From assembly GCF_014198245.1 (NCBI RefSeq), contig NZ_JACIHE010000006.1, forward strand, positions 124,001 through 188,000: a stretch of DNA of 64,000 nt. Direction: 5' to 3'. The stretch is from Bradyrhizobium sp. cir1 (GTDB lineage Bacteria > Pseudomonadota > Alphaproteobacteria > Rhizobiales > Xanthobacteraceae). The notes under the pieces are model-generated. The model saw only the letters and a list, made by a program, of their open reading frames with translations, had not been told where the DNA came from and searched no databases. The number at the start of each line of letters is the position of its first letter. Position 1 is the stretch's first letter. Shown piece after piece: positions 34,983-43,922 of the stretch. The translations under genes were made by a program, and so were the position numbers.

Positions 34983-35792
34983 CTACAGCAGCACCTTCTG
35001 GTCGAGGTATGGCTTGCCGCCTCGCGAATGCTGCACCCGCCCGCCGCGCGGCGCGATGACAGGCAGCTCGGCCAGTGCATTCACGACGTGATACATGGTC
35101 GGCAGGTCACTCCATGCGGCACGGTGGAAACGCACGGCCCCTCGCCCGAACTGCCGCGATTTGTCGGGGTCTTCAGCCGGCGTCAACGTCACCTGGCAGA
35201 GCTCGTGCTCACCCCAGGCTCCCGTGCGCGGGACATATTTCAGCATCAGCGTTCCATCGGACGTTGCCAGCTGCGCGGCGGGCGCAGGCCGCAGATCGGC
35301 CACGGAGAGTTCGAGGAAACGAAAGCCCATCCAGCCAGCGGTGCAGACCCGGACACCCTCGCTGTGCCGGGGCGGATCGACCTCGGCATAGAGCTTGGGA
35401 TGCCCGATCTCGTCCCGTCCCGTGATGATCGGATCGGCGAGGCTCTCCCAGACCACGGCAAGGAATCGCCCCGCGGCATGATTCCGCGCGCCATCGAAGC
35501 GCGCGGGCCAGCTGACATGGATCGTGGTGTAGCCTCGGCCGGCAAGCCAATCGATCTCCGTCATGTAGTGAAATTCCACGGTGACGACGGGATCGCCGGC
35601 CAGCGAAAAGCCCTCCGGCAAATGACGCTGCAACATCGCAGCATCGGTCAGAAAGCTAACAGCAACCGAGAGCCGACGAGGACTCGCCGCCGGATTCCCG
35701 ACAACGCCGGCAGGCAGTTGCCGGGGCCCTGGCGCCGGTCCGAAATGGGTCGGCATCCGGTAGATGCGTCCGGGTTCGAACCGATAGCTCAT
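34983..35792 (-). CDS. Acetoacetate decarboxylase (ADC)-like protein
   Basis: 269 residues, PF06314-type fold. VVTVEFHYMTEIDWLAGRGY and GRDEIGHPKLYAEVDPPR are the conserved region; K133 in GHPKLYAEV corresponds to the Schiff-base lysine of ADC, while the usual neighbouring lysine is replaced by leucine, so the active-site pKa setting would differ. It may be an aldolase or dehydratase-like relative rather than a true acetoacetate decarboxylase. It overlaps the DUF4865 gene by 4 bp; together with the LysR at 36481 this is a recognisable cassette. Confidence 0.82.
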   Translation of the reverse strand: MSYRFEPGRIYRMPTHFGPAPGPRQLPAGVVGNPAASPRRLSVAVSFLTDAAMLQRHLPEGFSLAGDPVVTVEFHYMTEIDWLAGRGYTTIHVSWPARFDGARNHAAGRFLAVVWESLADPIITGRDEIGHPKLYAEVDPPRHSEGVRVCTAGWMGFRFLELSVADLRPAPAAQLATSDGTLMLKYVPRTGAWGEHELCQVTLTPAEDPDKSRQFGRGAVRFHRAAWSDLPTMYHVVNALAELPVIAPRGGRVQHSRGGKPYLDQKVLL

Positions 35793-36369
35793 CGCGTGCT
35801 CGCCGACGGCAGCGAGTCCAGCAGCGGCCTTGCCAGGTGCAGAACCTCATAGGCGACGGCATCGCCCTCCCCGGCCGGCTCTTGCTCGGAGAGCAGGATA
35901 CGCGTGAACGTCCAGCTCTGCGGGTCGACGCCGATGATCGCGGCCACAGCTCCCGGCTGCGCCGCCACCTCGCGATTGCGCGCAATCTCGGCAGCGAAGG
36001 CGGCGGTCAGATCGGCATCGAGCGGGATGCTCAGCTCCTGCTTATAGATGAAGCGGGCGTCGCTGACCCGACGCGACGCGCATCGAGCGAGAAGCGCGTC
36101 TGAATGTTCGCCCGGCCAAAGCTGTCGGTGACGACCTTGTAACGGCCGCTCACCAGGAAATTGCGGAAGGCCTCGTCGGTTCGCCAGAGATAGAGCGACG
36201 AATAGCTGCTCGCGATCGCGCCGAAGCGGCCACGCTCGCGGAGCAGGAAGCCCTTGAAGTGCAATTCGGGAACGTTGTTCCACAGCGCGCCGCGTTCCCT
36301 GGCGCGGCTGCGGATGAGTCCGATGTCGCAATCGGCGGGAAGGCGATGGATGTAGTGAGCGATGGTCAT
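35789..36369 (-). pseudogene. DUF4865 family protein, frameshifted
   Basis: The first part reads MTIAHYIHRLPADCDIGLIR ... RFSLDAR in one frame (36369 to about 36080); the second, RVSDARFIYKQELSIPLDAD to LLDSLPSASTR, is in another. The join is near 36070-36085, in the run cgacgcgacgcgcatcg. Adding one base restores an uninterrupted frame of 194 codons, the usual family length. It is therefore either a recent one-base deletion or a sequencing error. DUF4865 function is unknown; it is coupled to the ADC-like gene. Confidence 0.8.
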
Positions 36370-36440
36370 CTGGCATGTCTCTTCGTTGAACTTCAGCCCG
36401 AGAGAAAGGATAGCCGCCGGCTGATCATTTAAAAACGATA

Positions 36441-36455
36441 TGAAATGATGTTTCA
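36441..36455. promoter_or_regulatory. LysR-type operator (T-N11-A palindrome)
   Basis: TGAAA-TGATG-TTTCA is a perfect 15-bp dyad with the T-N11-A form that LysR proteins recognise. It lies between the divergent DUF4865 and LysR genes, 26 bp before the LysR start. Confidence 0.6.
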
Positions 36456-36480
36456 GTGATTGATGTTTGGAATGATTGGG

Positions 36481-37337
36481 ATGAAGACGCTGGACATCGA
36501 AGCGGTGCAGGCCTTCGTGCTGACGGCCGATCTCAAGAGCTTTACCCGCGCCGCCGAAGCGATGGACACGACGCAGTCGGCGATCAGCCTGAAGATCAAG
36601 CGGCTCGAGGATGAACTCGGGCGAGGGCTATTGGATCGCACGCCGCGCCTGGTGCGCCTGTCCGCAGACGGCGACGCGTTCCTTGCGCCCGCGCGCACAC
36701 TGCTGGCCGCGCACCATGGCGCACTCGGCAGCTTCGGCCTGGAGCGGCGTCGTCTCGTCGTCGGCATCAGCCATCACATCGTCGGCGCGGAGCTGCCGGT
36801 CCTGCTACGCCGAATGAAGAGTGCAGAACCGGGCCTTGTGCTCGAGATCCGCGTATCGACCTCGCGCCAGGTGCTGGATGAGTTCGACCGCGGTGCGATC
36901 GACGCTGCAATCGTGCTGCGCCACGACAATCGCCGGCGGGGCGGCGAGGTCATCCTGAAAGAGACTTTCGGATGGATGGCGTCGGCGGATTTCGAGCATC
37001 ATGATGGAGAACCTCTGCGCATCGCCACACAGGCCGATCCCTGCAGCGTGCGCAGCATGGCTGTCGACGCACTCAACAAGGCCGGCATCGCCTGGACAGA
37101 AGTGTCGTCGGCGGCGGTGTCGCCACCATCGGCGCGGCAATCTCCGCCGGTCTTGCCGTTGCGGCGCTCGGGCGTCGCGTTGCTCCTGCCGACACGATCG
37201 ATGTCGGCGCCCAATTGGGCTTGCCGCCGCTCCCGTCGCGGGACGTGGTGCTGCACGCGAGCCCCGGAGACCAGCCAACCAAACATTCGTTGAGGACGCT
37301 GGCAGCTGCGATCCGCGCCACTGCGGCCAAACATTAA
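36481..37337 (+). pseudogene. LysR family regulator, frameshifted near the C-terminus
   Basis: The HTH and most of the effector domain read normally (MKTLDIEAVQAFVLTADLKS ... NKAGIAWTEV). Near 37103 one base is missing: GTGTCGTCGGCGGC would read FVGGG with one extra T. Restoring it gives VGGGVATIGAAISAGLAVAA and onward to a stop at 37335-37337, 285 residues in all and matching the paralogue at 32362. As given, the frame runs into unrelated sequence and ends at 37293. Either a true lesion or a sequencing error; note the DUF4865 target also lacks one base. Confidence 0.8.
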
Positions 37338-37553
37338 TTGCTATTGAGCGGCGGGATCGCAACGCGCCACGCCCACGATCCGGATGTGAAGACAGCGCCA
37401 TTCTCCATTTGCGGCGCGCGGAAGAATGTTCGTTCCGTTCTGCGCCATATTCCGGAATTGCCAGGCGTCCCCGTTCATCGGCACATTGCAGACGTCCAAT
37501 CTCCCCAACCGCGGTCGAGACGGCACGGCAGCTTCGTGAACAGGATCCCCGAA

Positions 37554-38519
37554 ATGCATCATCTCAAGTCCCGCCTGCGCGCCCTCACCGCGGCCACGCT
37601 CGGCCTGTTCGCCATCGCGTCGGTTCAGCCCGCGGTCTCCGAGGAAATCCGCATCGGTTATCAAAAGTCATCGACGCTGACCGCGATCCTGAAGACGAAC
37701 GGCGAGTTGGAGAAGGCGCTGGCGCCGCTCGGCATCACCGTCTCCTGGCACGAATTCACCAGCGGCTTGCCGCTGCTGGAAGCCATCAACATCGGCAGCA
37801 TCGATTTCGGCGCCGACGTCGCCGATACGGTGCCGATCTTTGCGCAGGCCGCCGGCGCCAAGCTCGCTTATGTCGCCGAGGAGGCCGCCTCGCCGGCGGC
37901 GCAAGCGATCGTCTTGCCGCAGTCGTCAGCCATCAAGACCATCGCTGACCTCAAGGGCAAGAAGATCGCGGTGACCAAGGGCGCCGGCAGCCACTATCTC
38001 CTGCTCGCGGCACTGGCGAAAGCGGGGCTCAGCTTCAAGGACATCACGCCCGCGTATCTCACGCCGGCCGACGGCCGCGCGGCCTTCATCAGCAACAATG
38101 TCGATGCCTGGGTCGCCTGGGATCCGTTCCTGACCAGCGCCCTGCACCAGACCAAGGGCAGCATCCTGTCCGACGGCAGCAACGGTCTTGCAAGCTACAA
38201 GCGCTATTACCTCGCTTCGGCCGCCTATGCGGATAAGCACGCCGAAGTGCTGAATGTGATCTTCACCAGGCTTGCCGCGACCGGAAAATGGGTAAAGGCC
38301 CAGCCGAAGGACGCGGCGACGTTGCTTGCCGGGCTCTGGGGTATCGACGCGGCGACCGTCGAGGAGGCCAACAGCCACCGCTCCTATCAGGTGGGCACGG
38401 TCACCGGACCAGGTCTGTCGGAGCAGCAGCGCATTGCCGATGCGTTCCACGCCGAGGGTCTGATCCCGGTGAAGCTCGACACCACGACCATCAAGATCTG
38501 GACGCCGAAGGGATCCTGA
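37554..38519 (+). CDS. Aliphatic sulfonate ABC substrate-binding protein (SsuA-like)
   Basis: 321 residues with a Sec signal peptide (ATLGLFAIASVQPAVSE). EIRIGYQKSSTLTAILKTNG, LEKALAPLGITVSWHEFTSG, PLLEAINIGSIDFGADVADT and VAWDPFLTSAL are SsuA hallmarks. The ATG at 37554 has AGGAT about 8 bp upstream. No ATPase or permease is adjacent; it is followed by an LLM monooxygenase, and could share the SsuCB pair at 41274-42871. Cargo is most likely an alkanesulfonate or sulfate ester. Confidence 0.9.
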   Translation: MHHLKSRLRALTAATLGLFAIASVQPAVSEEIRIGYQKSSTLTAILKTNGELEKALAPLGITVSWHEFTSGLPLLEAINIGSIDFGADVADTVPIFAQAAGAKLAYVAEEAASPAAQAIVLPQSSAIKTIADLKGKKIAVTKGAGSHYLLLAALAKAGLSFKDITPAYLTPADGRAAFISNNVDAWVAWDPFLTSALHQTKGSILSDGSNGLASYKRYYLASAAYADKHAEVLNVIFTRLAATGKWVKAQPKDAATLLAGLWGIDAATVEEANSHRSYQVGTVTGPGLSEQQRIADAFHAEGLIPVKLDTTTIKIWTPKGS

Positions 38520-38562
38520 TCCTGACTGCTTGAGGCTTAGGCCGCCGACTTTCGGAATTCCC

Positions 38563-39903
38563 ATGCCGCAACGTCAACTGCACCTGAACGTCAACCTGCT
38601 TCACTCCGGCGTCTATCCGTCGGCCTGGCGCCTCCCGGACAGGGATCCACGCGCATTCTTCGATCTCGCTCATTATGTGCGGGTGGCGCAGATTGCCGAA
38701 CGCGGCAAGCTCGACGCGATCTTTCTGGCGGATTCGCCGGCCGTGAACGATCGCATCGACTACCGGTCGTTCACGTCGCTGGAGCCGACCATCATTCTGG
38801 CGACGGTCGCGGCCGCGACAACGCATGTCGGCCTGATCGGGACGGTGTCGACGAGCTATAACGAGCCCTACAATATTGCGCGCCGCTTCGTGTCCCTCGA
38901 TCACGCGAGTGGCGGCCGCTCGGGATGGAATGCGGTCACGACCGCAGATGCCGCGTCGAGCCGCAATTTCGGCCTCTCGGGTGCGGTGGAGCACAAAGCC
39001 CGCTACGAGCGGGCCAAGGAATTCACGGAGGTCGTCCACGCGCTGTTCGACAGTTGGGAGGACGACGCCTTCGTCGGCGACAAGGCGAGCGCCAGGTTCG
39101 TCGATATGTCGAAAGTACATCCCATCGCCCACCGCGGCCCGCATTATTCAGTCGCCGGCCCCCTGAACGTGCCACGCTCGCCGCAGGGACGACCGGTGAC
39201 GGTGCAGGCGGGCGGCTCAAATGACGGCCGCGACTTCGCCGCGGCCTATGCGGAGGCCGTATTCACGCTGGCTCAGTCGATCGATGAAGGCGTCGCCTAT
39301 GCGCGCGATCTGCGCACGCGCGCTGCAGCTTACGGACGCTCCGGCGATTCCATCGTCATTCTACCGGGACTTGCGACCGTCATCGGCAGCACGGAAGCCG
39401 AAGCAAAACGTCGGCAGGACGAGCTCTGGGAGCTGGTCCCGATCGAATACAGCCTGCCGCGTCTCGCCGGTACGCTTCAGATCGACCCTGCCCTCCTCGA
39501 ACTCGACAAACCGCTTCCCGATCCTTTGCCGCTTCCGGCTAACGCCAACCACACCATGTTCCAAGGCACCGTGAACATCGCCCGCCGCGGCAACCTCACC
39601 GTCCGCCAACTAATCCGCGCGCTCGGAGGCGGCGTTGGCCATCGCATCATCGTCGGCACGCCGGAGCAGATCGCGGACGATATCGAGGCCTGGTTCAAGG
39701 CCGGCGCCGCGGACGGCTTCAACCTGATGCCGGATGTTCTGCCGACCGGGCTCGAAACCTTCGTCGACACCGTCGTGCCGATCCTGCAGAAGCGCGGACT
39801 GTTCCGGACCGAATACACGGGCACGACGTTGCGCGACCATTTCGGACTGCCACGGCCAGCGAGCCGCTATGCGAAGCAACCGCCGGCAGTCGCCTCGGCC
39901 TGA
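38563..39903 (+). CDS. LLM-class flavin-dependent monooxygenase (NtaA/SnaA/DszA family), copy 2
   Basis: 446 residues. LHLNVNLLHSGVYPSAWRLP, ERGKLDAIFLADSPAVNDRI, FVSLDHASGGRSGWNAVTTA, FDSWEDDAFVGDKAS and GPLNVPRSPQGRPVTVQAGG are DszA/NtaA-group blocks. It is closer to copy 4 (53442) than to copy 1, sharing the SWEDDA...K.H...GPLN..R.PQGRPV.VQAG pattern. It requires FMNH2 from a partner reductase. It follows the SsuA-like binder by 43 bp and may desulfurise that binder's cargo. Confidence 0.9.
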   Translation: MPQRQLHLNVNLLHSGVYPSAWRLPDRDPRAFFDLAHYVRVAQIAERGKLDAIFLADSPAVNDRIDYRSFTSLEPTIILATVAAATTHVGLIGTVSTSYNEPYNIARRFVSLDHASGGRSGWNAVTTADAASSRNFGLSGAVEHKARYERAKEFTEVVHALFDSWEDDAFVGDKASARFVDMSKVHPIAHRGPHYSVAGPLNVPRSPQGRPVTVQAGGSNDGRDFAAAYAEAVFTLAQSIDEGVAYARDLRTRAAAYGRSGDSIVILPGLATVIGSTEAEAKRRQDELWELVPIEYSLPRLAGTLQIDPALLELDKPLPDPLPLPANANHTMFQGTVNIARRGNLTVRQLIRALGGGVGHRIIVGTPEQIADDIEAWFKAGAADGFNLMPDVLPTGLETFVDTVVPILQKRGLFRTEYTGTTLRDHFGLPRPASRYAKQPPAVASA

Positions 39904-39916
39904 TCGTCGCGACCGC

Positions 39917-41011
39917 CTATCCTACGGGATGGGCCAGCTTCGCAGCAGGCCTGGCCGATTGTCTGGCCCGGACACGAGGGATGATCTCCTCTGCAAAACG
40001 CCGCATCTCTGCTTCGAACGGCTGGAACTGCAGCATGAAGAGCTCGATACCGGCGGCATGGAACGCCTCGATGCGTGCCGCGACCTCATCGTAGCTCCCA
40101 ACCAGCCCGGCGGCCGTTCCGCCATTGCTGCCGACCCGCGGCGTCTTCTGCATCGTCTGCATCATCACGACCTTAGGGTCGGTATTCTGCTTCTGAATGG
40201 CTTTCATCGGCGCATCCTTTGCAGCGAGGCCGAGCAGCCGCTCATAGGCGACCTGTGCCTGCTGCCGGGTTTCGCGCGCCACGACAAAGGCGGACAGACC
40301 GAAGCGCAATGGCGGCGCTGAACCGCGCGGCCGCGCCGCGACATCGGCGATCAAGCCAGCGACATCGTCGAGCGGCTGGCCGTTGATGAACCAGACGTCG
40401 CCATGGCCAGCGACCAGATCGCGCGCCGGCTCGGACTCTCCGCCGACATAGATGGCCGGACGCTTGCGGTAGAGGCTGGTCGGCCGCAGCGCATAGTCCG
40501 TGACGTTGAAGTGATGGCCGCTGAAGTTGAGGCGCTCGCCCTCCATCAGGCGGGATACGACGGAGATCCATTCCTTTCCGTAAGCATAGCGCGCATCGTG
40601 CTCGGGAAAGCCGATTCCCGCCTTCTCCAGCTCCGGACGATTCCAGGCATTGACCAGATTGATGGCAAACCGGCCACGGCTGATGTTCTCGATCCCGAGC
40701 GCCAGCTTGGCGAGCACGACGGGTTGATAGAGATACGGCTTGATCGCCGCGATGATCTCGATGCGCTTGGTCAGCGCCGCGATCGCAGCGGCGGCGCTCC
40801 AGGCTTCGAGCTGATCGAGGTCCTCCTGATGCGGATTGATCGTGTGCTGCGCGATCAGCGTCGAATCATACCCGAGCTCCTCGGCCGCCAAGATGAGATC
40901 CCGATTGCGCTCCCAGGAGGCATCGTAGGGCTCTTCCGGGTCCTGATGCGCGGCGCGCGGCCCGTGCACCAGGGCCCAGATGCCGAAGCGAAGAGGTGCA
41001 GCCGTCATCAT
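39917..41011 (-). CDS. LLM-class flavin monooxygenase, SsuD/SfnG/MsuD-like
   Basis: 364 residues. LRFGIWALVHGPRAAHQDPE, EELGYDSTLIAQHTINPHQE, RGRFAINLVNAWNRPELEKA and FVGGESEPARDLVAGHGDVW-type blocks (here YVGGESEPARDLVA) fit the alkanesulfonate/dimethylsulfone/methanesulfonate monooxygenase branch. Reaction expected: FMNH2 + O2 + organosulfur compound gives aldehyde or smaller product plus sulfite or sulfinate. GGAGAG precedes the ATG. It is divergent from the ssuCBA operon that also carries the flavin reductase, its likely FMNH2 source. Confidence 0.87.
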   Translation of the reverse strand: MMTAAPLRFGIWALVHGPRAAHQDPEEPYDASWERNRDLILAAEELGYDSTLIAQHTINPHQEDLDQLEAWSAAAAIAALTKRIEIIAAIKPYLYQPVVLAKLALGIENISRGRFAINLVNAWNRPELEKAGIGFPEHDARYAYGKEWISVVSRLMEGERLNFSGHHFNVTDYALRPTSLYRKRPAIYVGGESEPARDLVAGHGDVWFINGQPLDDVAGLIADVAARPRGSAPPLRFGLSAFVVARETRQQAQVAYERLLGLAAKDAPMKAIQKQNTDPKVVMMQTMQKTPRVGSNGGTAAGLVGSYDEVAARIEAFHAAGIELFMLQFQPFEAEMRRFAEEIIPRVRARQSARPAAKLAHPVG

Positions 41012-41273
41012 TCTCTCCCGTAACTCTCTCGACTTCGAGCGTTCTCGCCAATGGCCGGCGCAAGTTCAAGCAGACCGGTATCAAAAGATTTTCTTTGTCG
41101 CGGATCCGCGCTGCGACGACTGCGGATCACTCCGGAGCAGGCGACAATTGAAATACCGCTCTATTTCTGTCGACCCGATTTCGTGGGACATTTTGCGGAG
41201 ACGGCAGGTGATTGCCGTCGCGCCTCCTGCATCAAATGCAGCGCGTGAAACGAGGTCTCGCGTCTTGAGCAAT

Positions 41274-42146
41274 ATGGAACTGAGCGGCATCGACCGCACC
41301 GTGATCGGTGCGGACAGCGCGCCGTCGTCGCAAAGCGGCGACAACGCGTTCGCTCCGACCGCTACGAAGAGCAAGCTTGGCGCTCGCGGGCTTCAGCTGC
41401 TGTCGTGGCTCGCGCCGGTGGTGCTGGTCGTCATCTGGGAATGGCTGGCGCAGGCGGGATGGCTGTCACCGCATGTCCTGCCCGCGCCGAGCAAGGTGAT
41501 CCGGACTGCCTTCAAGCTTGCAGCGACGGGCACGCTGCTCAACGATCTCGGCGTGAGCTTGCTGCGGGCGGCGGCGGGATTCGCGATCGGGGCAGCCGTC
41601 GGTGGCGCCCTTGGCATTCTCGTCGGCTTCTCGCGCGTCGCCGAAGCTGCGATCGACCGCAGCGTGCAGATGATCAGGGCCATCCCGTTCCTCGCAGCGT
41701 TGCCCCTGGTCATCGTCTGGCTCGGCGTCGGCGAGACGCAAAAGATCTTCCTTGTGGCCCTCGGCGTCACCTTCCCGATCTACATCAACACGGTCCTCGG
41801 TATTCGCCAGGTCGACCCGAAACTGCTCGAGCTCGGCCGCGTCCAGGGCCTGAGCTCGCTTCAGCTGATCCGCAGGATCATCCTTCCCGGCGCATTGCCG
41901 TCGATCCTGACCGGGGTCCGCTATGCGCTGGCGACGGCATGGCTTGCGCTGGTCGTCGCTGAAACCATCGGCGCGCAGTCGGGCATCGGCTTTCTCGCCA
42001 TGGACGCACGCGAGTTCCTGCGCACCGACGTGATCGTGCTGACGATCGTGATCTATGCACTGATCGGCGTCGCAGCCGACGGAATTGCACGTTTCCTCGA
42101 ACGACGCCTTCTCGCCTGGCATCCGAATTACGGGGCAGCACGATGA
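41274..42146 (+). CDS. ssuC: Sulfonate-type ABC transporter permease
   Basis: 290 residues from ATG 41274; an in-frame TTG at 41265 with GAGG 9 bp upstream is a serious alternative. Six or so membrane segments, with PHVLPAPSKVIRTAFKLAAT, MIRAIPFLAALPLVIVWLGV and the EAA loop (ELGRVQGLSSLQLIRRIILP) typical of SsuC. It heads the operon ssuC-ssuB-ssuA-sfnB-like-flavin reductase-cysE and overlaps ssuB by 4 bp. Confidence 0.9.
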   Translation: MELSGIDRTVIGADSAPSSQSGDNAFAPTATKSKLGARGLQLLSWLAPVVLVVIWEWLAQAGWLSPHVLPAPSKVIRTAFKLAATGTLLNDLGVSLLRAAAGFAIGAAVGGALGILVGFSRVAEAAIDRSVQMIRAIPFLAALPLVIVWLGVGETQKIFLVALGVTFPIYINTVLGIRQVDPKLLELGRVQGLSSLQLIRRIILPGALPSILTGVRYALATAWLALVVAETIGAQSGIGFLAMDAREFLRTDVIVLTIVIYALIGVAADGIARFLERRLLAWHPNYGAAR

Positions 42147-42871
42147 ATGCGCATGTCGCTAGGCTATCGACCGCTTCATTCGAAACCGGACCCGCGGTCG
42201 TCGTCAGCAATCTCGTGCGCAGCTATGGCAGCCGCGTGGTCATCGAAAAGCTGAACCTGCGCATCGAGCGGGGCGAGTTCGTTGCGCTGCTAGGCGAGAG
42301 CGGTTGCGGCAAGACCACATTGCTGCGGGCGCTCGCAGGCCTGGATTCAATCCAGGGCGGGCGCATCGTCGCGCCGCGCCGGCCGGCGGTGGTATTCCAG
42401 GAGCACCGGCTGCTGCCCTGGGACAGCCTCTGGCGCAACGTCTCGCTTGGTTTGCAGGTGCCGGACGCACGCGAACGCGCCGCCGAAGCGCTGACAGAGG
42501 TCGGCCTCGGCGACCGTCTCGACGACTGGCCGCGCAATCTCTCCGGCGGGCAGGCCCAGCGCGTCGCGCTGGCCCGCGCGCTGGTCCAGCAGCCCGAGCT
42601 TCTGCTGCTCGACGAGCCGTTTGCAGCATTGGACGCGCTCACCCGCATCCGCATGCATGAGCTCGTTCGCGAACTCGTCACCAATCATCAGCCGGGCGTT
42701 CTGCTCGTCACCCACGACGTCGATGAGGCGATTGCGCTTGCCGACCGCATCCTGGTGATGCGGCACGGCGCGATTGCCTTCGAGCACCGTGTCGTCCGCG
42801 GCGCCTCTGCCCCCATCTCGCGTAGCGAGCTCCTTGGCGAGCTGGGCGTGAATTCGCATTCCACCCACTGA
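42143..42871 (+). CDS. ssuB: Sulfonate-type ABC transporter ATP-binding protein
   Basis: 242 residues. Walker A GESGCGKTT at 51-59, FQEHRLLPWDSLWRNVSLGL, signature NLSGGQAQRVALARA and Walker B LLLLDEPFAALD are intact. The FQEHRLLPW segment is a specific SsuB feature. ATGA overlap with the permease shows translational coupling. Confidence 0.93.
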   Translation: MNAHVARLSTASFETGPAVVVSNLVRSYGSRVVIEKLNLRIERGEFVALLGESGCGKTTLLRALAGLDSIQGGRIVAPRRPAVVFQEHRLLPWDSLWRNVSLGLQVPDARERAAEALTEVGLGDRLDDWPRNLSGGQAQRVALARALVQQPELLLLDEPFAALDALTRIRMHELVRELVTNHQPGVLLVTHDVDEAIALADRILVMRHGAIAFEHRVVRGASAPISRSELLGELGVNSHSTH

Positions 42872-42892
42872 TTTAGAATTTAGCGGAAGGCC

Positions 42893-43900
42893 ATGATGTC
42901 CAACTCTCCAATCACCAAGCCGTCCCGCCGCGGCTTTCTCGGCAGCGCCGCCTTCGGCGTGGGCGCCCTCGCCGGCTTGAACATCGGCGATTTTGCCGAG
43001 GCCGCAACCGGCCGCACGACCGACACCGTGCGCCTGACCTGGGGCCTGGGCGGCCTCAATCTGATCGCCAAGGAGCGCGGCGAGTTCGAGAAGGTGCTGG
43101 CCAAGGACGGCATCAAAGTCGAATGGCTCGGGCCCTTCCCGAACCATGCGCCGACATTGCAGGCGGTCACCGGCGGCAGCGCCGATTTCAGCTTTGGCGG
43201 CAGCACGACGCCGGCGCTGGCCGCGATCATCGCGGGCTCGCCGCTGGTGTTCACCCAGTTCGTGGTCTACGAGCCCCGCACCACGGCGATCATCGCCAAG
43301 GACGGCTCCGGCATCGACAAGGTCGAGGATCTCGTCGGCAAGTCGGTCGCGGTCAACCGCTCCGGCCTCGGCGAATTCCTGCTGGTGGCCGCGCTCGAGA
43401 AGCACAAGGTCGACCGGTCCAAGGTCAAGTTCGTCTATCTCAATCCCCCCGACGCCGCGCCGGCCCTCGCCTCCGGCAAGGTCGACGCCTGGTCGATGTG
43501 GAGCCCCGGTGTCGATATCGCGCGGCTCGAATACAAGGCGCACGACATCTTCCTGGAGGGACGTGATCTCGACTTTCAGATCGACTACACCTCGTACCTG
43601 ACCACCCGCAAATTCGCGACCGACAACCCTGCCCTCGTCCGCGCCGTGAACGATGCGTTCCGCGCCGAAGGCAAGTGGATCTCGGAGAACGGGAAGGAGG
43701 CGGAGTACATCGCCCAGAAGGCGGGCAAGTACAGCGACGAGGTCCGTGACCAGTTCATCGCGCTCAAGCGCCGGTACCGCTACTTCGCCGTCAATGACGA
43801 GCGTTTCATCGGCGAGCTGCAAAAGGCCGCCGACTGGCTCGTCGCCCGCAAGGTTCTGCCCGAGCCGGTCAAGGTGACCGACCATCTCGCCCAGCTCTGA
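42893..43900 (+). CDS. ssuA: Sulfonate-type ABC substrate-binding protein
   Basis: 335 residues with a twin-arginine-like signal (KPSRRGFLGSAAFGVGALAG), so Tat export is likely, unusual among the binders in this window apart from the one at 4703. DTVRLTWGLGGLNLIAKERG, GGSADFSFGGSTTPALAAII and KFVYLNPPDAAPALASGKVD, then AWSMWSP, fit the SsuA family. It lies 21 bp after ssuB and 22 bp before the SfnB-like gene. Confidence 0.9.
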   Translation: MMSNSPITKPSRRGFLGSAAFGVGALAGLNIGDFAEAATGRTTDTVRLTWGLGGLNLIAKERGEFEKVLAKDGIKVEWLGPFPNHAPTLQAVTGGSADFSFGGSTTPALAAIIAGSPLVFTQFVVYEPRTTAIIAKDGSGIDKVEDLVGKSVAVNRSGLGEFLLVAALEKHKVDRSKVKFVYLNPPDAAPALASGKVDAWSMWSPGVDIARLEYKAHDIFLEGRDLDFQIDYTSYLTTRKFATDNPALVRAVNDAFRAEGKWISENGKEAEYIAQKAGKYSDEVRDQFIALKRRYRYFAVNDERFIGELQKAADWLVARKVLPEPVKVTDHLAQL

Positions 43901-43922
43901 GAACGTGACCAGCAGGCCCATC

